From positions 372,001-436,000 of the forward strand of contig NZ_CP081848.1 of the NCBI RefSeq assembly GCF_018982885.2: a stretch of 64,000 nt of DNA, in the 5' to 3' direction. Positions within the stretch are counted from its first letter, which is position 1. Each line of letters opens with the position of its first letter. The position numbers were made by a program, and so were the translations under genes. Positions 1-9,336 of the stretch are shown here, one piece after another. A model generated the notes under the pieces. That model ran no database searches, was not told the origin of the DNA, and saw nothing but the letters and a program-made list of their open reading frames with translations. The DNA comes from Polymorphobacter megasporae. GTDB lineage: Bacteria; Pseudomonadota; Alphaproteobacteria; Sphingomonadales; Sphingomonadaceae.

Positions 1-211
1 ACGAGCGTTGCCTGATGCCTTCAATGTTGATGTACATGTGATCACGAACAGCGATCTCGCCCGCTTGCTCAAGTGTCAGTAAGGCGAAGATATGCCATCG
101 CCTCCGCGTCTTCTCACGAGGTTTGAGGCCGATCGATGCTGCTCCTCCAGATATGCCGTTTATGCGTTGAATAGTGCACCCGTCGAACGCGCTGAGAGGT
201 GGCGACTTCAT
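1..211 (-). CDS. Partial open frame of unknown function, runs off left edge
   Basis: An open frame on the minus strand starts at ATG 211-209 (MKSPPLSAFDGCTIQRINGI) and stays open for 70 codons to the window edge, so its 3' end is missing. The translation looks protein-like (a basic stretch KPREKTRRR, then FALLTLEQAGEIAVRDHMYI) but I recognise no family. The ribosome binding site is weak. It could be a real truncated gene or a chance frame; the sequence to the left would decide. Confidence 0.3.
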   Translation of the reverse strand, partial: MKSPPLSAFDGCTIQRINGISGGAASIGLKPREKTRRRWHIFALLTLEQAGEIAVRDHMYINIEGIRQRS

Positions 212-536
212 CATCGACCAGTGCCTCAAGCCGCCTGAGGGAATGAAATGCTTGCAAATCCGATCGCGATCGATTAATAGCAAAGGGAATGCATAGGATC
301 TGCAGTTTATCACGCGAACGTCGGAAAGTCGCGCACGACGCAAGTTTGACATGCTTCAATCCGGTGATTTTTCTACGGGTCGATGGCGTTTGCTTGTGTG
401 GGGTTCCGCACTGATCTACGATGCCTTCGCTGCTCTGCCGAGCTGCCGATCGGCCTCGTGATGACGCTATCGGCGAAATCGGAACTGCGGATCGCGCTGG
501 TATTGTCATCAGCACGGCGCGAGAAGGGAAACCGAG
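212..536. other. Intergenic region upstream of the LinD-like gene
   Basis: No convincing gene is seen in these 325 bases. It lies between a minus-strand partial frame and the plus-strand LinD-like gene, so it should hold the promoter of the latter. A purine-rich stretch (AGAAGGGAAACC) just before ATG 537 can act as its ribosome binding site. No clear -35/-10 pair or operator palindrome was recognised. Confidence 0.4.
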
Positions 537-1502
537 ATGAGCGAATCGCTGACGGAGGCAGTCTCGAAAGCTGTAACGGCACTCGGCCAAGATGGTGAAG
601 TGGTCCCAGGCAAGCTGCACGAAACACCCCGCTACGAGCTGTTCCACGCCGCCAACTCGATCTGCTCGCAGAAGGTACGGGCCGTGCTGGCGCATCATGA
701 ATTTGGCTATGTCAGCCACAAAATGAATTTGTTCGAAGGCCAGACGTACCTCCCGGACTATGTCCGCTTACGGATGAGGGGCTGCAATTCGCTTGGAGGC
801 GGACTGGCGGAACATCATGGCGGCACCACCTCGACCGAGGCGAGCGGCTGCGACGGAGCCGTGGTGCCGACGATCGTCGATCGAGCTTCCGGTGAAGTGA
901 TGGTCGACTCCAAGCGCACTTGTCTCTGGCTCGACGCACAAGGTTCCGAGGCGGATCGCCTCTATCCTTCTGATCTCGTCGACGCGATCGATGTCGAGCT
1001 TGCCGTCGTCGACAACCTTCCGAACTATCAAATGCTGATGGGCCGCAAGCCCAAGGGCGAAGACAAGGCGCAAAGCAGAACGGATACCCATGCCGCCTTT
1101 TCACGCCGGAAGGTCGCTTGGTGCGATCGGCTGATCTCCGATAATGCCGGCGACGATACGCTGGTGCGAGCCTACACGGCCAAGCGCGCAAAGGAGCTGT
1201 CCGCCGCCGACGAACTGTTCGCCCCCGCGGCGATGCGTGCGGCATATCGTAAAGCCGAGGTCGCCCTTCACGCTCTCGAAGCCAAGCTTGCCGCGCGTAC
1301 CGAGCAAGCTTGGTTGCTGTCCAATCGGCAGACGATGGCGGATCTGTTCTGGGGAATCGAGCTGCTGCGGATGCACGATGTCGGCACGGCGAGTTTCTGG
1401 GAAGGCGGTCGGCTCCCGGAGGTTGAGAAATTCGCCGCTGCCGTCGAGACCCTGCCGTCGATCCGCTCAGCTATCATTGAGTGGCCAGGATCGCGGTTCT
1501 AA
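537..1502 (+). CDS. LinD-like reductive dehalogenase-type glutathione S-transferase
   Basis: The 321-residue protein is a GST-superfamily member closest, by recollection, to LinD, the 2,5-dichlorohydroquinone reductive dechlorinase of lindane-degrading sphingomonads. Visible support: an N-terminal thioredoxin-fold start YELFHAANSICSQKVRAVL near residue 33, with the Ser-x-Cys-Ser-Gln-Lys signature matching the position of LinD FSVCSQKVR; the YVRLRMR block; VVPTIVDRASGEVMVDSK; a C-terminal LSNRQTMADLFWGIELLR helix; and an ending AIIEWPG like LinD AIIQWPG. The length is close to LinD (about 346). The expected reaction is glutathione-dependent removal of halide from a halogenated hydroquinone in the cytoplasm, but the substrate is not proven. 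No other lin or pcp gene is in view. ATG 537 follows an AAGGG site. Confidence 0.75.
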   Translation: MSESLTEAVSKAVTALGQDGEVVPGKLHETPRYELFHAANSICSQKVRAVLAHHEFGYVSHKMNLFEGQTYLPDYVRLRMRGCNSLGGGLAEHHGGTTSTEASGCDGAVVPTIVDRASGEVMVDSKRTCLWLDAQGSEADRLYPSDLVDAIDVELAVVDNLPNYQMLMGRKPKGEDKAQSRTDTHAAFSRRKVAWCDRLISDNAGDDTLVRAYTAKRAKELSAADELFAPAAMRAAYRKAEVALHALEAKLAARTEQAWLLSNRQTMADLFWGIELLRMHDVGTASFWEGGRLPEVEKFAAAVETLPSIRSAIIEWPGSRF

Positions 1503-1632
1503 ACAAGCACATCTGCTGCACAGGCCCCAGCATTAAACGGGTTGCCGTCTGGCGTGCCAATTCGCATGGTACATAAAACGGGCACGAATATACGCTAACG
1601 GCGCGGCACGCCTCTCGAAGTTACGTGCGGCG

Positions 1633-2028
1633 TCAACCGACATGAGCGGCGGTGATCGCCCTAATGCGGACCGCATCGCCGTCTGAAGCTGGGGTGTAGA
1701 TCAGCATGGCAAGATCCGCTCGTCCGTCGACCGCGAACGACGAGAACTTCAGCCCGATCTCGCGGAACTCGGCATGGCAAAGGCGCCTGACGCCTTCGCA
1801 GGTGTCGTTGACCCCACTCTCTCGCCACATCGCGGCGAAGTCAGGATTCTTGGCGCATAGCTCGTCCACAAGCGGCTGTACGATCGCCGCCGCGCCGGCG
1901 CGGGCGGCGTCGCCACGGAACACGCCGATGATAAAGCGTGCGACGCTGTCCCAGTTGCAGTTGGACGTGCTTGCGTTCGAGGGTTGGTCGCACATGTTAT
2001 TCGAATAGATGCAGGTCTCGTCGGCCAA
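1633..2028 (-). pseudogene. Truncated MmyB-type transcriptional regulator, ligand-binding domain only
   Basis: The last ~110 residues match the ligand-binding domain found C-terminal to HTH_31 helix-turn-helix regulators (MmyB-like). Visible landmarks: SVARFIIGVFRGDAARAGA, PLVDELCAKNPDFAAMWRES, then CHAEFREIGLKFSSFAVDGR and LAMLIYTPASDGD. The N-terminal helix-turn-helix is absent. The frame breaks around 1990-2010, exactly where the plus-strand resolvase relic begins, so insertion of that element probably removed the 5' half. Without a DNA-binding domain it cannot work as a normal regulator. Such regulators often sit beside an SDR they control, and none remains here. Confidence 0.7.
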
Positions 2029-2557
2029 CGACCGCCAGACGGTCGATCGCCGGCGCGACGCGTTGGTCGCAGCCGGTGTCGATCATCGGCATCTCGCGCG
2101 CGCGACGATCGGCCGGGGCTGAAAGCCTGTCTCGACTATTTCAACGCGGGCGACACACTGATCGTGTGGAAATTCGACCGGCTCGGACGCTTGCTGCCGC
2201 ACCTGCTGACGATCAACACCGACCTGAACGCGCGCGGCATCGCGTTTCGGTCGCTGACCGAGCAGATAGACACGACTACGCCGCACGGCGAATCGCTGTT
2301 CTCTGTGTTCGGTGCGCCCGCAGAATATGAGCGTGCGCTGACACGTGAAAGGGTGATGGCGGGCTGGCCGCAGCCAAACGCCGGGGGCGCCAGGGTGGCC
2401 GTCCGCCAATGATCGACGAGGCAACGTTAAACGAGTTGCCACCGTACTTGATGGCGGGGCCAGCAAGGCGTCCGTCTGCCGAATTTTCAAAGTGCCGCGT
2501 TCGACCCTGCTGGGCACGATTACCCGAATCGGCTGGACCGCCCCGGTCAAGGTCTGA
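2009..2557 (+). pseudogene. Serine recombinase (Tn3-type resolvase), frameshifted relic
   Basis: The full length of a roughly 190-residue resolvase can be followed across several frames. QVSSANDRQTVDRRRDALVA is the N-terminal start (normally YARVST..DQT, here without the catalytic serine context intact). Then come RDDRPGLKACLDYFNAGDTL, VWKFDRLGR, TDLNARGIAFRSLTEQ, GESLFSVFGAPAEYERALTR, and a C-terminal Hin-type helix-turn-helix ending GWTAPVKV at TGA 2557. Frame changes near 2100 and 2380-2420 make it inactive. It directly abuts the truncated MmyB gene on the left and an IS630 relic on the right. Confidence 0.8.
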
Positions 2558-2882
2558 CCCGACAGCGCGTCGCGCCGTCCTGTCGAATGAGCAACGCGCG
2601 GCATTGCTCGCTCGCGGCGTAGGTCCACAACGAGTTCGCGGGGTCGATCAGCACGCAACGCTGACCGCGACCTGACCGCGATGGGCTACTGCAACCTGGC
2701 AGCGCGCCCGCGCCACCATACGCACGGACGCCGACACAATCCCGACGTTCAAAAAAATCCCCGCCCAGCTGGCAGCGATCCGGGCGGCGCTTCCCCGCCG
2801 TACAGCCAAAGAGTTGTGGCGGCAGGACGAAGACCGCGTTGGCCAGTGGAACGCCATCGCCCGCCGGTGGGCGCATGGATAA
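2558..2882 (+). mobile_element. IS630-family transposase remnant
   Basis: Disjointed pieces of an IS630 transposase are visible in different frames: VLSNEQRAALLA near 2578, MGY..LAARPRHH near 2681, then TIPTFKKIPAQLAAIRAAL and ELWRQDEDRVGQWNAIARRW, ending WAHG-stop at 2882. The catalytic Asp and Glu region between RRWA and the terminal WAHG is deleted, as if the two similar RWA/WAHG stretches had joined. The same family appears, longer but also broken, at 43041-43902. Confidence 0.7.
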
Positions 2883-3155
2883 TAATTAATGAGAGTTGGT
2901 ATGATTTCTCATACGCCGCTCGCGTTCGTCGCAGAGCAATTGCTGGTCGGACCCGCATGCTGGCCGACTTCGCGGCTGTAACACCTATCGCCGCTCGGTG
3001 ACTGAATATAAATCCCACCGGCGATTATCTCTAGACCGATCCCGCTGCGCCATCGACCGCTCAGACCGCTTCGCCAGATACGCGCCGTCGATGACACGGC
3101 GAAACCTTAGCGTATATCTGGGTCTTTTCTATATACCAACCTCAACTCAACTCCG

Positions 3156-4289
3156 TCAGCTGATGCTGGGCGTCATTTGGATTAACGCCTCTGAGGACAC
3201 CGCCTCAGCCCCGGCTGGCTCCTGCTCCTCACGAATGAGCTTCGCCAAGCGACGACGGGCCCTGATGCCGCCAACGTCGTTCGGCAGGATGAGAGGCTTT
3301 TCCTCCCAAAAACCTTTATGCATGTTCGCTGCGACGGCCTCGAGCATCGGCTTGTCCTCGATCTCGAAGGCAACCTTGAATATCTTGCGACCCATCTCCT
3401 TGTCCATGCCCCCGACAAACCCCACACTTCCCTTGGGTCGGTCGGCACTCCAGAAGTAATGGCACGATCCTTCGTCCTCCGGCGTGATTATATGAGCGGA
3501 GAACTGCCCTGGAAGGTCGTCGCGTGGCGCGTCCTCCCGGTCTGCGTGGACCCCTTGTGGCAGAAAGCCGACCTGAAGACGCATGTTGCTTGGGGCGTTC
3601 CAGCGCATGTCGAGAAAGTGATCCGCTTGGACTCCGATCGGCTGGCGCGTCCCGGGATGCACGAGGTCGATTGCCGGCATCCACCAATTCGAATGGATTT
3701 CGTTTCCCAGATCGCGAACCTGATACCGTCCGTGATTGGTGATAAACCCGCGGCCGCCGAACGACGTCGCGTGCAGATACTCAGCGTGGGACAGGTCCAT
3801 GAGGTTGTCGATTTCAAGGCGATAATCCGCTTTGACGTTAGTATAGCCGAAAACGACCCAATCGTCTTCGGCATCGTCGTTGTTGTGGAAGTGGTAGTCC
3901 GGGATCAGGCTCGAGTCGGCGAGCTCTGGATTGCCGGGCCATATCCAGATCATCTTGTCTCTCTCGACGACCGCGTAATGCTCCACTACGGCACGCGCCG
4001 GTACCGGACCGAACGGATAGTGAACACACCGACCCGAACCATCGTATTGCATCCCGTGATAGGCGCACTCGACTACACCATCCTTTAACTTGCCCATGCT
4101 CAGCGGAGCCATCCGATGCGAGCAGCGGTCGCGCAGTGCCGCGGGACGACCTTCTTTGTCGCGAAACACAACAAGGCTGTTACCCAGCACCTTGCGCGCT
4201 AAAAGCGCCCCGTCGTCCAATTCGGTTGACCAGGCGAGGCCATACCAGCAGTTGAGCAAATACAGTTCGGACTGCACGGTATTCTCCAT
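3156..4289 (-). CDS. Rieske non-haem iron oxygenase (VanA / dicamba monooxygenase type)
   Basis: This 377-residue alpha subunit should hydroxylate or O-demethylate an aromatic compound using electrons from a separate reductase, which is not in the window. The Rieske [2Fe-2S] site is visible near residues 47-70 (DRCSHRMAPLS, then CAYHGMQYDGSG). The mononuclear iron motif DNLMDLSHAEYLH lies near residue 160, and ITPEDEGSCHYFW further on also matches VanA/DdmC proteins. An upstream in-frame ATG at 4391 exists, but the family start fits MENTVQSELYLLNCWYGLAW at ATG 4289. It diverges from a TonB receptor, a common pairing for uptake and first oxidation of the same substrate. Substrate unknown. Confidence 0.85.
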   Translation of the reverse strand: MENTVQSELYLLNCWYGLAWSTELDDGALLARKVLGNSLVVFRDKEGRPAALRDRCSHRMAPLSMGKLKDGVVECAYHGMQYDGSGRCVHYPFGPVPARAVVEHYAVVERDKMIWIWPGNPELADSSLIPDYHFHNNDDAEDDWVVFGYTNVKADYRLEIDNLMDLSHAEYLHATSFGGRGFITNHGRYQVRDLGNEIHSNWWMPAIDLVHPGTRQPIGVQADHFLDMRWNAPSNMRLQVGFLPQGVHADREDAPRDDLPGQFSAHIITPEDEGSCHYFWSADRPKGSVGFVGGMDKEMGRKIFKVAFEIEDKPMLEAVAANMHKGFWEEKPLILPNDVGGIRARRRLAKLIREEQEPAGAEAVSSEALIQMTPSIS

Positions 4290-4782
4290 ATCCACGCTTG
4301 ATAGCGAAGCCCACGAATCGAACGCATACATAACCGATTGCGATCGCTTACGGCAAGCCGTTGTGGCCGTTGGCGGCTCTCCGCTGGACAAAAGCCTTCG
4401 TTTCGCTGCCTTAATTCGACAAAAGCGCAGGCATACTTCCGCAGGTCGTTCAACGGGTTCAGTCCTTAAGAGAGCGTGGAGAGGACCTTGCAGCCGGACG
4501 AAATCTCACCCTGACTGCCACGATGATCGTTGAAAGTCCGGCCGCCGCTCAGCCAGACACCTGTGTGACATGAGGAGCTCCATGGTTATCGTTCTATCTG
4601 AAATAGCCTGCACACGTATAGCAACGCGTGTTTGGGCTGCCGTACCGCCATGATGCTGGCTGCAGTTCAGCCGTTTCGAATGCCTTGACAAAATTATCAG
4701 CGACCATCTAATCCGATTACGACCGAAAAAGACCATGGCCGAAAAGTGAGCCGTGCGCTGAAGTTTGGGGAGGAAAATGGTT
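4290..4782. promoter_or_regulatory. Divergent promoter region between Rieske oxygenase and TonB receptor
   Basis: The 493 bases separate two genes read in opposite directions and must carry both promoters. No coding frame is convincing here. The receptor side ends with a strong GGGGAGG ribosome binding site at 4767-4773. I could not identify a specific operator, and no regulator gene lies next to the pair. Confidence 0.5.
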
Positions 4783-7068
4783 ATGATGCATCGGCTCCTA
4801 CTGCTTGCGTCGGTTGGGCCTTGTGCATGCCTGTTGGGCGCGCCGGCTTGGTCGCAAGAATTGGCTCCTCCATCCAACACGGCTGTCACGCCGACCATGC
4901 CCGGAACACCAGGTCCCGGGCGCCAGCAGACGCCGAACTCTATTCTTCGTCTTGACGATGCGAAACCGCACGGAGGCTCTGGACAGAACGATGAGATCCA
5001 AGACATCGTCGTGACGGCGCAGAGGCGGGCCGAGAATCTTCAGAATGTTCCGATCGCCATAACGGCAATAACTGGTAACAACCTGAATGCCTCTGGCATC
5101 AGTGTCACAACCGACCTGATCGCAGTGGTTCCTGGCCTGAACTACACGACCAACGCTGGCGTTTACGCTCAGGCGAAGCTTCGCGGCATTGGCACAGGCA
5201 GCAATGGACCGGGTATCGAGAACCCCGTCGCGACCTATATCGATGGTGTATACATCAGTTCGATGAGCGGCGCGTTGCTCGCGCTCAACGACGTGGAGCA
5301 GGTAGCGGTACTGAAGGGCCCTCAAGGAACGTTGTTCGGCCGGAACGCGACCGGCGGCCTCATTCAAATCACTACCCGATCGCCCGAGCAGAAGCCGACA
5401 ATGGATCTGAGCGTCGGCTATGGCAATCTTCAAACCGTAACCTCCTCCGCTTACCTCAGTGGTGGGCTGGCGCCCGGTCTTACCGCAAGCGTTTCCGGCT
5501 ATTACCAGAATCAGGATGAAGGCTTCGGCAAGAACCTCTACAACGGACAGGACGTCTTCAAAGCCCGAACAATCGCGGGACGCGGAAAGCTGCGTTGGCA
5601 ACCCGCTGTTAATACGACGATCGCGTTGTCAGCGGACTATTCGAAAATCGAAGGACCGTTGGACGGACTTAGGCCCGTGGCCGGCACATTCAATGTCCTA
5701 GGACAGCAGTTTACGGGCGGTCCGTATGACGTCAGTGAAAACGTGCAGCCGGCAGCGCGACTGGAGCAGTACGGATACAGCGCCACTGCAACGCAGGATT
5801 TAGGTCGCCTTCAAATTCAAAGCATCACCGCTTATCGAGATACGCTAAACCGCACCAATTTAGATTATGACGAGACACCGGCACCGCTAACGAATGTCTT
5901 TATAAAACAATTCAATCGCCAGTTCAGCCAAGAAATACAGCTGCAGCCGCTTAAAAAAGGTGGCTTCCAATGGATCGTCGGCGGCTTTTATTTTTGGGCA
6001 AGAGATGGTTACGACGGGACTACAACCAACGGTAGCACTATTCCAAACGGTATATCCCAGATTCAAAACTCGTCACAAACGGTCAACTCCCTTGCGGGCT
6101 TCGCTCAGGCGAGTTTTCCGGTGTTGCGCGACACCAACCTGACGGCGGGACTCCGCTACACGACGGACCTTCGCAAAGAGGAGGGGCGAGCGGATCTAGT
6201 CCTCCCGATCGGACCCACGGTGGGAACCTCTTTGTCGACAGGTCGTCGGCGATTCTCAAAAGTGACTTATCGGCTATCCGTGGACCACCGGTTCTCGCCA
6301 GACTTGTTAGTGTACGCGTCATACAACCGTGGCTTCAAGAGCGGAGCCTTCCTGCTCCAGGATTTTCCGGTCGACATCCTCAGGCCCGAAACGCTCGACG
6401 CCTATGAGGTCGGTGTAAAGAGCGACTTGTTCGATCGTCACCTCCGCGTGAACGTCTCGAGCTTCTATTACGATTATCAGAACATACAGCTGCAGCTGCT
6501 GAATCGGGGAATCCTGACGGCTTACAATGGGTCCGGAGCGCGGTTCTACGGTGTCGATGGGGACGTCGAAGCCCGTTTCTTTCACGGACTGACACTTACG
6601 GCGGGCGGCAGCTACCTTCACAACGAATACAAGGATTTTCAAGCGTTCACCGCCACGCCGGTCGTGCCCGTTTTCCCGCCGCCGGTCGGCCGACCGAATG
6701 GGGGCAATGTGATCGGCGTGAGCAACGTGGGAGGCAACAGGGTGCAAGCCGCGCCAAACTTCACGGTAGACTTCGGAGGGAATTACCGCGTGGACCTTGG
6801 TAGGGGGCACATGGAGCTTAATGCCAACGTCTATCACAATGGTGGTTGGTATGCGGAAGCGGACAATCGCCTGCGTCAGCGCCCTTACGACTTACTAAAT
6901 GCTTCCATTGCATATTCTCCGCGTGATAATGGCCTTACGATCTCCGTTTACGGCAAGAATTTGACCAATAAAGTCTACGCGGCATATCTCGCCGAGACTG
7001 ATATCGGTTACAATGTCACGCAAGCACCTGGACGTACATATGGTGTGGTGCTGGCATACCGGTACTAA
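4783..7068 (+). CDS. TonB-dependent outer membrane receptor
   Basis: About 761 residues with a signal peptide (MMHRLLLLASVGPCACLLGA, cleavage near APAWSQ), a TonB-box-like stretch EIQDIVVTAQRRAENLQNVP, a plug domain (YIDGVYISSMSGALLALNDV, VLKGPQGTLFGRNATGG), and a long beta-barrel ending in a typical aromatic terminus (VVLAYRY). It would import a substrate across the outer membrane using TonB energy. Sphingomonads use many such receptors for aromatic and plant compounds, and the divergent Rieske gene suggests the ligand is that enzyme's substrate. Start choice: GGGGAGG at 4767-4773 is well spaced from ATG 4783; ATG 4777 is also possible. Confidence 0.9.
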   Translation: MMHRLLLLASVGPCACLLGAPAWSQELAPPSNTAVTPTMPGTPGPGRQQTPNSILRLDDAKPHGGSGQNDEIQDIVVTAQRRAENLQNVPIAITAITGNNLNASGISVTTDLIAVVPGLNYTTNAGVYAQAKLRGIGTGSNGPGIENPVATYIDGVYISSMSGALLALNDVEQVAVLKGPQGTLFGRNATGGLIQITTRSPEQKPTMDLSVGYGNLQTVTSSAYLSGGLAPGLTASVSGYYQNQDEGFGKNLYNGQDVFKARTIAGRGKLRWQPAVNTTIALSADYSKIEGPLDGLRPVAGTFNVLGQQFTGGPYDVSENVQPAARLEQYGYSATATQDLGRLQIQSITAYRDTLNRTNLDYDETPAPLTNVFIKQFNRQFSQEIQLQPLKKGGFQWIVGGFYFWARDGYDGTTTNGSTIPNGISQIQNSSQTVNSLAGFAQASFPVLRDTNLTAGLRYTTDLRKEEGRADLVLPIGPTVGTSLSTGRRRFSKVTYRLSVDHRFSPDLLVYASYNRGFKSGAFLLQDFPVDILRPETLDAYEVGVKSDLFDRHLRVNVSSFYYDYQNIQLQLLNRGILTAYNGSGARFYGVDGDVEARFFHGLTLTAGGSYLHNEYKDFQAFTATPVVPVFPPPVGRPNGGNVIGVSNVGGNRVQAAPNFTVDFGGNYRVDLGRGHMELNANVYHNGGWYAEADNRLRQRPYDLLNASIAYSPRDNGLTISVYGKNLTNKVYAAYLAETDIGYNVTQAPGRTYGVVLAYRY

Positions 7069-7333
7069 TGCCAGGGATCAGTTGATCAACTTGGTAAGAG
7101 CCTTTAGCCTCAGTACTTTAACAGAAGGCTCGTATCACTCAAAACGATTCACCGTTGAGTTGGCGCCCGGAGCTGTGTCGTCCGCCCACCGCTATATTGG
7201 TCAGATATTCGTTTGAATCCTCTCCATTTGCATGGCGGTGACGAAGCAGGCCACGGGGTCGCTAGTATTTTTGCTGAGCGCGGCGGAGGAAATCCGGCAA
7301 GTGGGAGGTTTGCCCTTTTGGGGGCGTCCGGGG

Positions 7334-8207
7334 ATGTTCGCCGCGGAAGTCTATGCCGCCGTCCGGCGCTTTGTGTTGTCGAGGGCGACAGCCGGCGCGA
7401 GGCCGCGCGGGTTTTCGGGCTGAGCCGCGAGACGGTACTGAAGATGTGCCGGTTCTCGCTGCCTTCGGGTTATACGCGGACGGCTCCGGCGACGAAGGCG
7501 AAAGCTGGGGGCGCTGCTGCCGATAATCGATGCGATCCTCGAAGGCGACCTGACGGCGCCGGTGAAGCAGCGGCACACGGCGAAGCGGATATTCGAACGG
7601 CTGCGCGACGAGCATGGTTTTGCGGGCGGCTATACGGTGGTGAAGGATCATGTCCGTATCTGCTGGGCGCGAGGGCGCGAGACCTTCGTGCCGCTGGCGC
7701 ACCTGCCGGGTCATGGCAAGGTGGACTTTGGCGAGGCGGTCGCTTTGATCGGCGGGGTTCGCCAGAAGATCCACTTCTTTTGCATGAACCTGCCACAGTC
7801 GGACGCCTGCTTCGTGAAGGCGTATCCGCGCGAGACGACCGAGGCGTTCCTCGACGGGCACGTGCATGCGGCGGTGAAGCTGCTGATCATCGACGAGCCC
7901 GGCTATGTGCCGGTGTCGTCGACCGGCGCCGAGCTGTTGTTCGAGACCTCCTCGCAACGTTACGAGCGCGGCTCGACCATCGTCACCTCGAACCTGCCGT
8001 TCGAGGACTGGACCCAGGTGCTTGATGCCGAACGCCTCACCGGCGCTGCTCGATCGGCCGACCCATCACGTGAGCATCCTGACCATGAACGGCGATAGCT
8101 ACCGCCTCAAGCAGTCAGACGGTCGTCGACGCTCCGGCGCCAGGGCAGAGCCAAACCAGGCCGCCGAGATCATCGACCCGGACATTGGCGAGATCACGAC
8201 CGCCTGA
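7334..8207 (+). mobile_element. IS21-family remnant, istA fused to istB by internal deletion
   Basis: The left part is the N-terminal half of the IS21 transposase IstA: MFAAEVYAAVRRFVL, REAARVFGLSRETVLKMCRF, KQRHTAKRIFERLRDEHGFA, AHLPGHGKVDFGEA, PRETTEAFLDGHV. At about 7872 it jumps directly into the C-terminal half of the helper ATPase IstB: LLIIDEPGYVPVSSTGAELL, SQRYERGSTIVTSNLPF, then LTMNGDSYRLKQS. The catalytic second half of IstA and the Walker A part of IstB are gone, and several frameshifts are present. The element cannot move on its own. Its terminal repeats were not located. Confidence 0.8.
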
Positions 8208-8226
8208 TCGACCAAGACAACGATAC

Positions 8227-8254
8227 GAAGAGGGCCCCGGTCGGGGCTCTCTTC
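8227..8254. terminator. Strong stem-loop after the IS21 remnant
   Basis: GAAGAGGGCCCC (8227-8238) pairs with GGGGCTCTCTTC (8243-8254) at 11 of 12 positions around a GGTC loop. It lies 20 bases after the istB-like stop, so it may be a transcription terminator of the element. No T-run follows, so intrinsic termination is uncertain. Confidence 0.5.
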
Positions 8255-8357
8255 ATATCATCATGTCAAATCAACAATTGCCTAATTTTACTCCGCTCCG
8301 CTGGCCTGAAATCCAACCGGCGTTGACAACCACGTTGTGTACTTGTCCCTGAACGTC

Positions 8358-9209
8358 CTAGGCTCAGGACCTATTAAAGTGCTTGCGGAGACGGTGATCG
8401 GTTGATTCAATGGCGACGCCAGGGAGGCGTCGTGATGAGTGATTTGATCTGGTTGTCGGCGGCACAGATGCGTCGGATCGAGCCGCACTTTCCCCTGTCG
8501 CATGGGGTGCCGCGCGTCGACGACCGGCGAGTGATCAGCGGGATCATCTTCGTGATCAGGAACGGGCTGCGTTGGCGCGATGCGCCCAAGGACTACGGTC
8601 CGCACAAGACGATCTACAACCGCTTCATCCGCTGGAGCCGGCTGGGTGTGTTCGACCGTATCTTTGCAGCGCTGGCGGCAAAAGGCGGCAAGCCCGACCA
8701 GTTGATGATCGATGCGACCCACCTGAAGGCACACCGAACCGCCGCGAGCCTCCTCAAAAAGGGGCTCTTCCCCGATGTATCGGACGCACCAAAGGCGGCC
8801 TGAACTCCAAGCTGCACGCGGTCTGCGACGGCCAGGGCCGACCGCTGGTCATGCTCCTCACCGAGGGGCAGACCAGCGACTACAAGGGCGCAGCGCTGAT
8901 GCTCGACGCCCTGCCCAAAGCGAGGGCCATGCTCGGTGACCGCGGCTATGACGCCGACTGGTTCCGCGCCGCCCTGATCGCCAAGGGCATCACACCCTGC
9001 ATCCCATCGAAGGCCAACCGCAAAACCCCGATCCCGCATGACCGAACTCTCTACCGGCAACGTCACCGCATCGAGAACATGTTCGGCAGGCTCAAGGACT
9101 GGCGGCGTATCCACACCCGCTATGACCGCTGCGCGCACGCCTTCTTCTCGGCCATCGCGCTCGCCGCGACCGTCATCTTCTGGCTGTGATCAATGAGTCC
9201 TGAGCCTAG
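8358..9209 (+). mobile_element. IS5-family element (IS427-like), copy 1, with CTAG flanks
   Basis: A complete element of 844 bp (8362-9205) is bounded by perfect 9-bp inverted ends GCTCAGGAC / GTCCTGAGC and flanked on both sides by CTAG (8358-8361 and 9206-9209), the target duplication seen in this IS5 subgroup. It encodes one transposase in two overlapping frames. A second copy of exactly the same length lies at 59812-60663 in the opposite orientation. Confidence 0.9.
8435..9189 (+). CDS. IS5-family transposase made by -1 frameshift, copy 1
   Basis: The first frame (to 8803) carries the N-terminal domain (LIWLSAAQMRRIEPHFPLSH, NGLRWRDAPKDYGPHKTIYN, first catalytic Asp in MIDATHLKAHRTA). The second frame (to 9189) carries GGLNSKLHAVCDGQGRPL, the second Asp in MLGDRGYDADWFR, and the DDE glutamate helix RHRIENMFGRLKDWRRI. 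The run C AAA AAG GGG at 8755-8764 is the likely -1 slip site. The ATG at 8435 follows GGGAGG; copy 2 has GTG at the same place, supporting this start. The enzyme cuts and joins the 9-bp ends. It appears intact. Confidence 0.85.
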
Positions 9210-9336
9210 GTGTTCTGCGAGCAGATCACCGGACTAGCAAAGCAATGACAACTGGACCTCAAACAGTGGTGAACACATCGCGAGAACCTGTATCAACAGT
9301 TCTCAACAAGAAATGTAAATCAATGCGCTCGCGTGA

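Noticed and set aside
3318-4088. Long plus-strand open frame opposite the Rieske gene
   Set aside because: It mirrors the Rieske coding sequence, has no family motif, and the minus-strand protein has clear iron-binding motifs.
7081-7092. GTTGATCAACTT palindrome after the TonB receptor
   Set aside because: It has TTGAT but no four-base spacer to ATCAA, so it does not fit an FNR site, and no T-run hairpin terminator forms.
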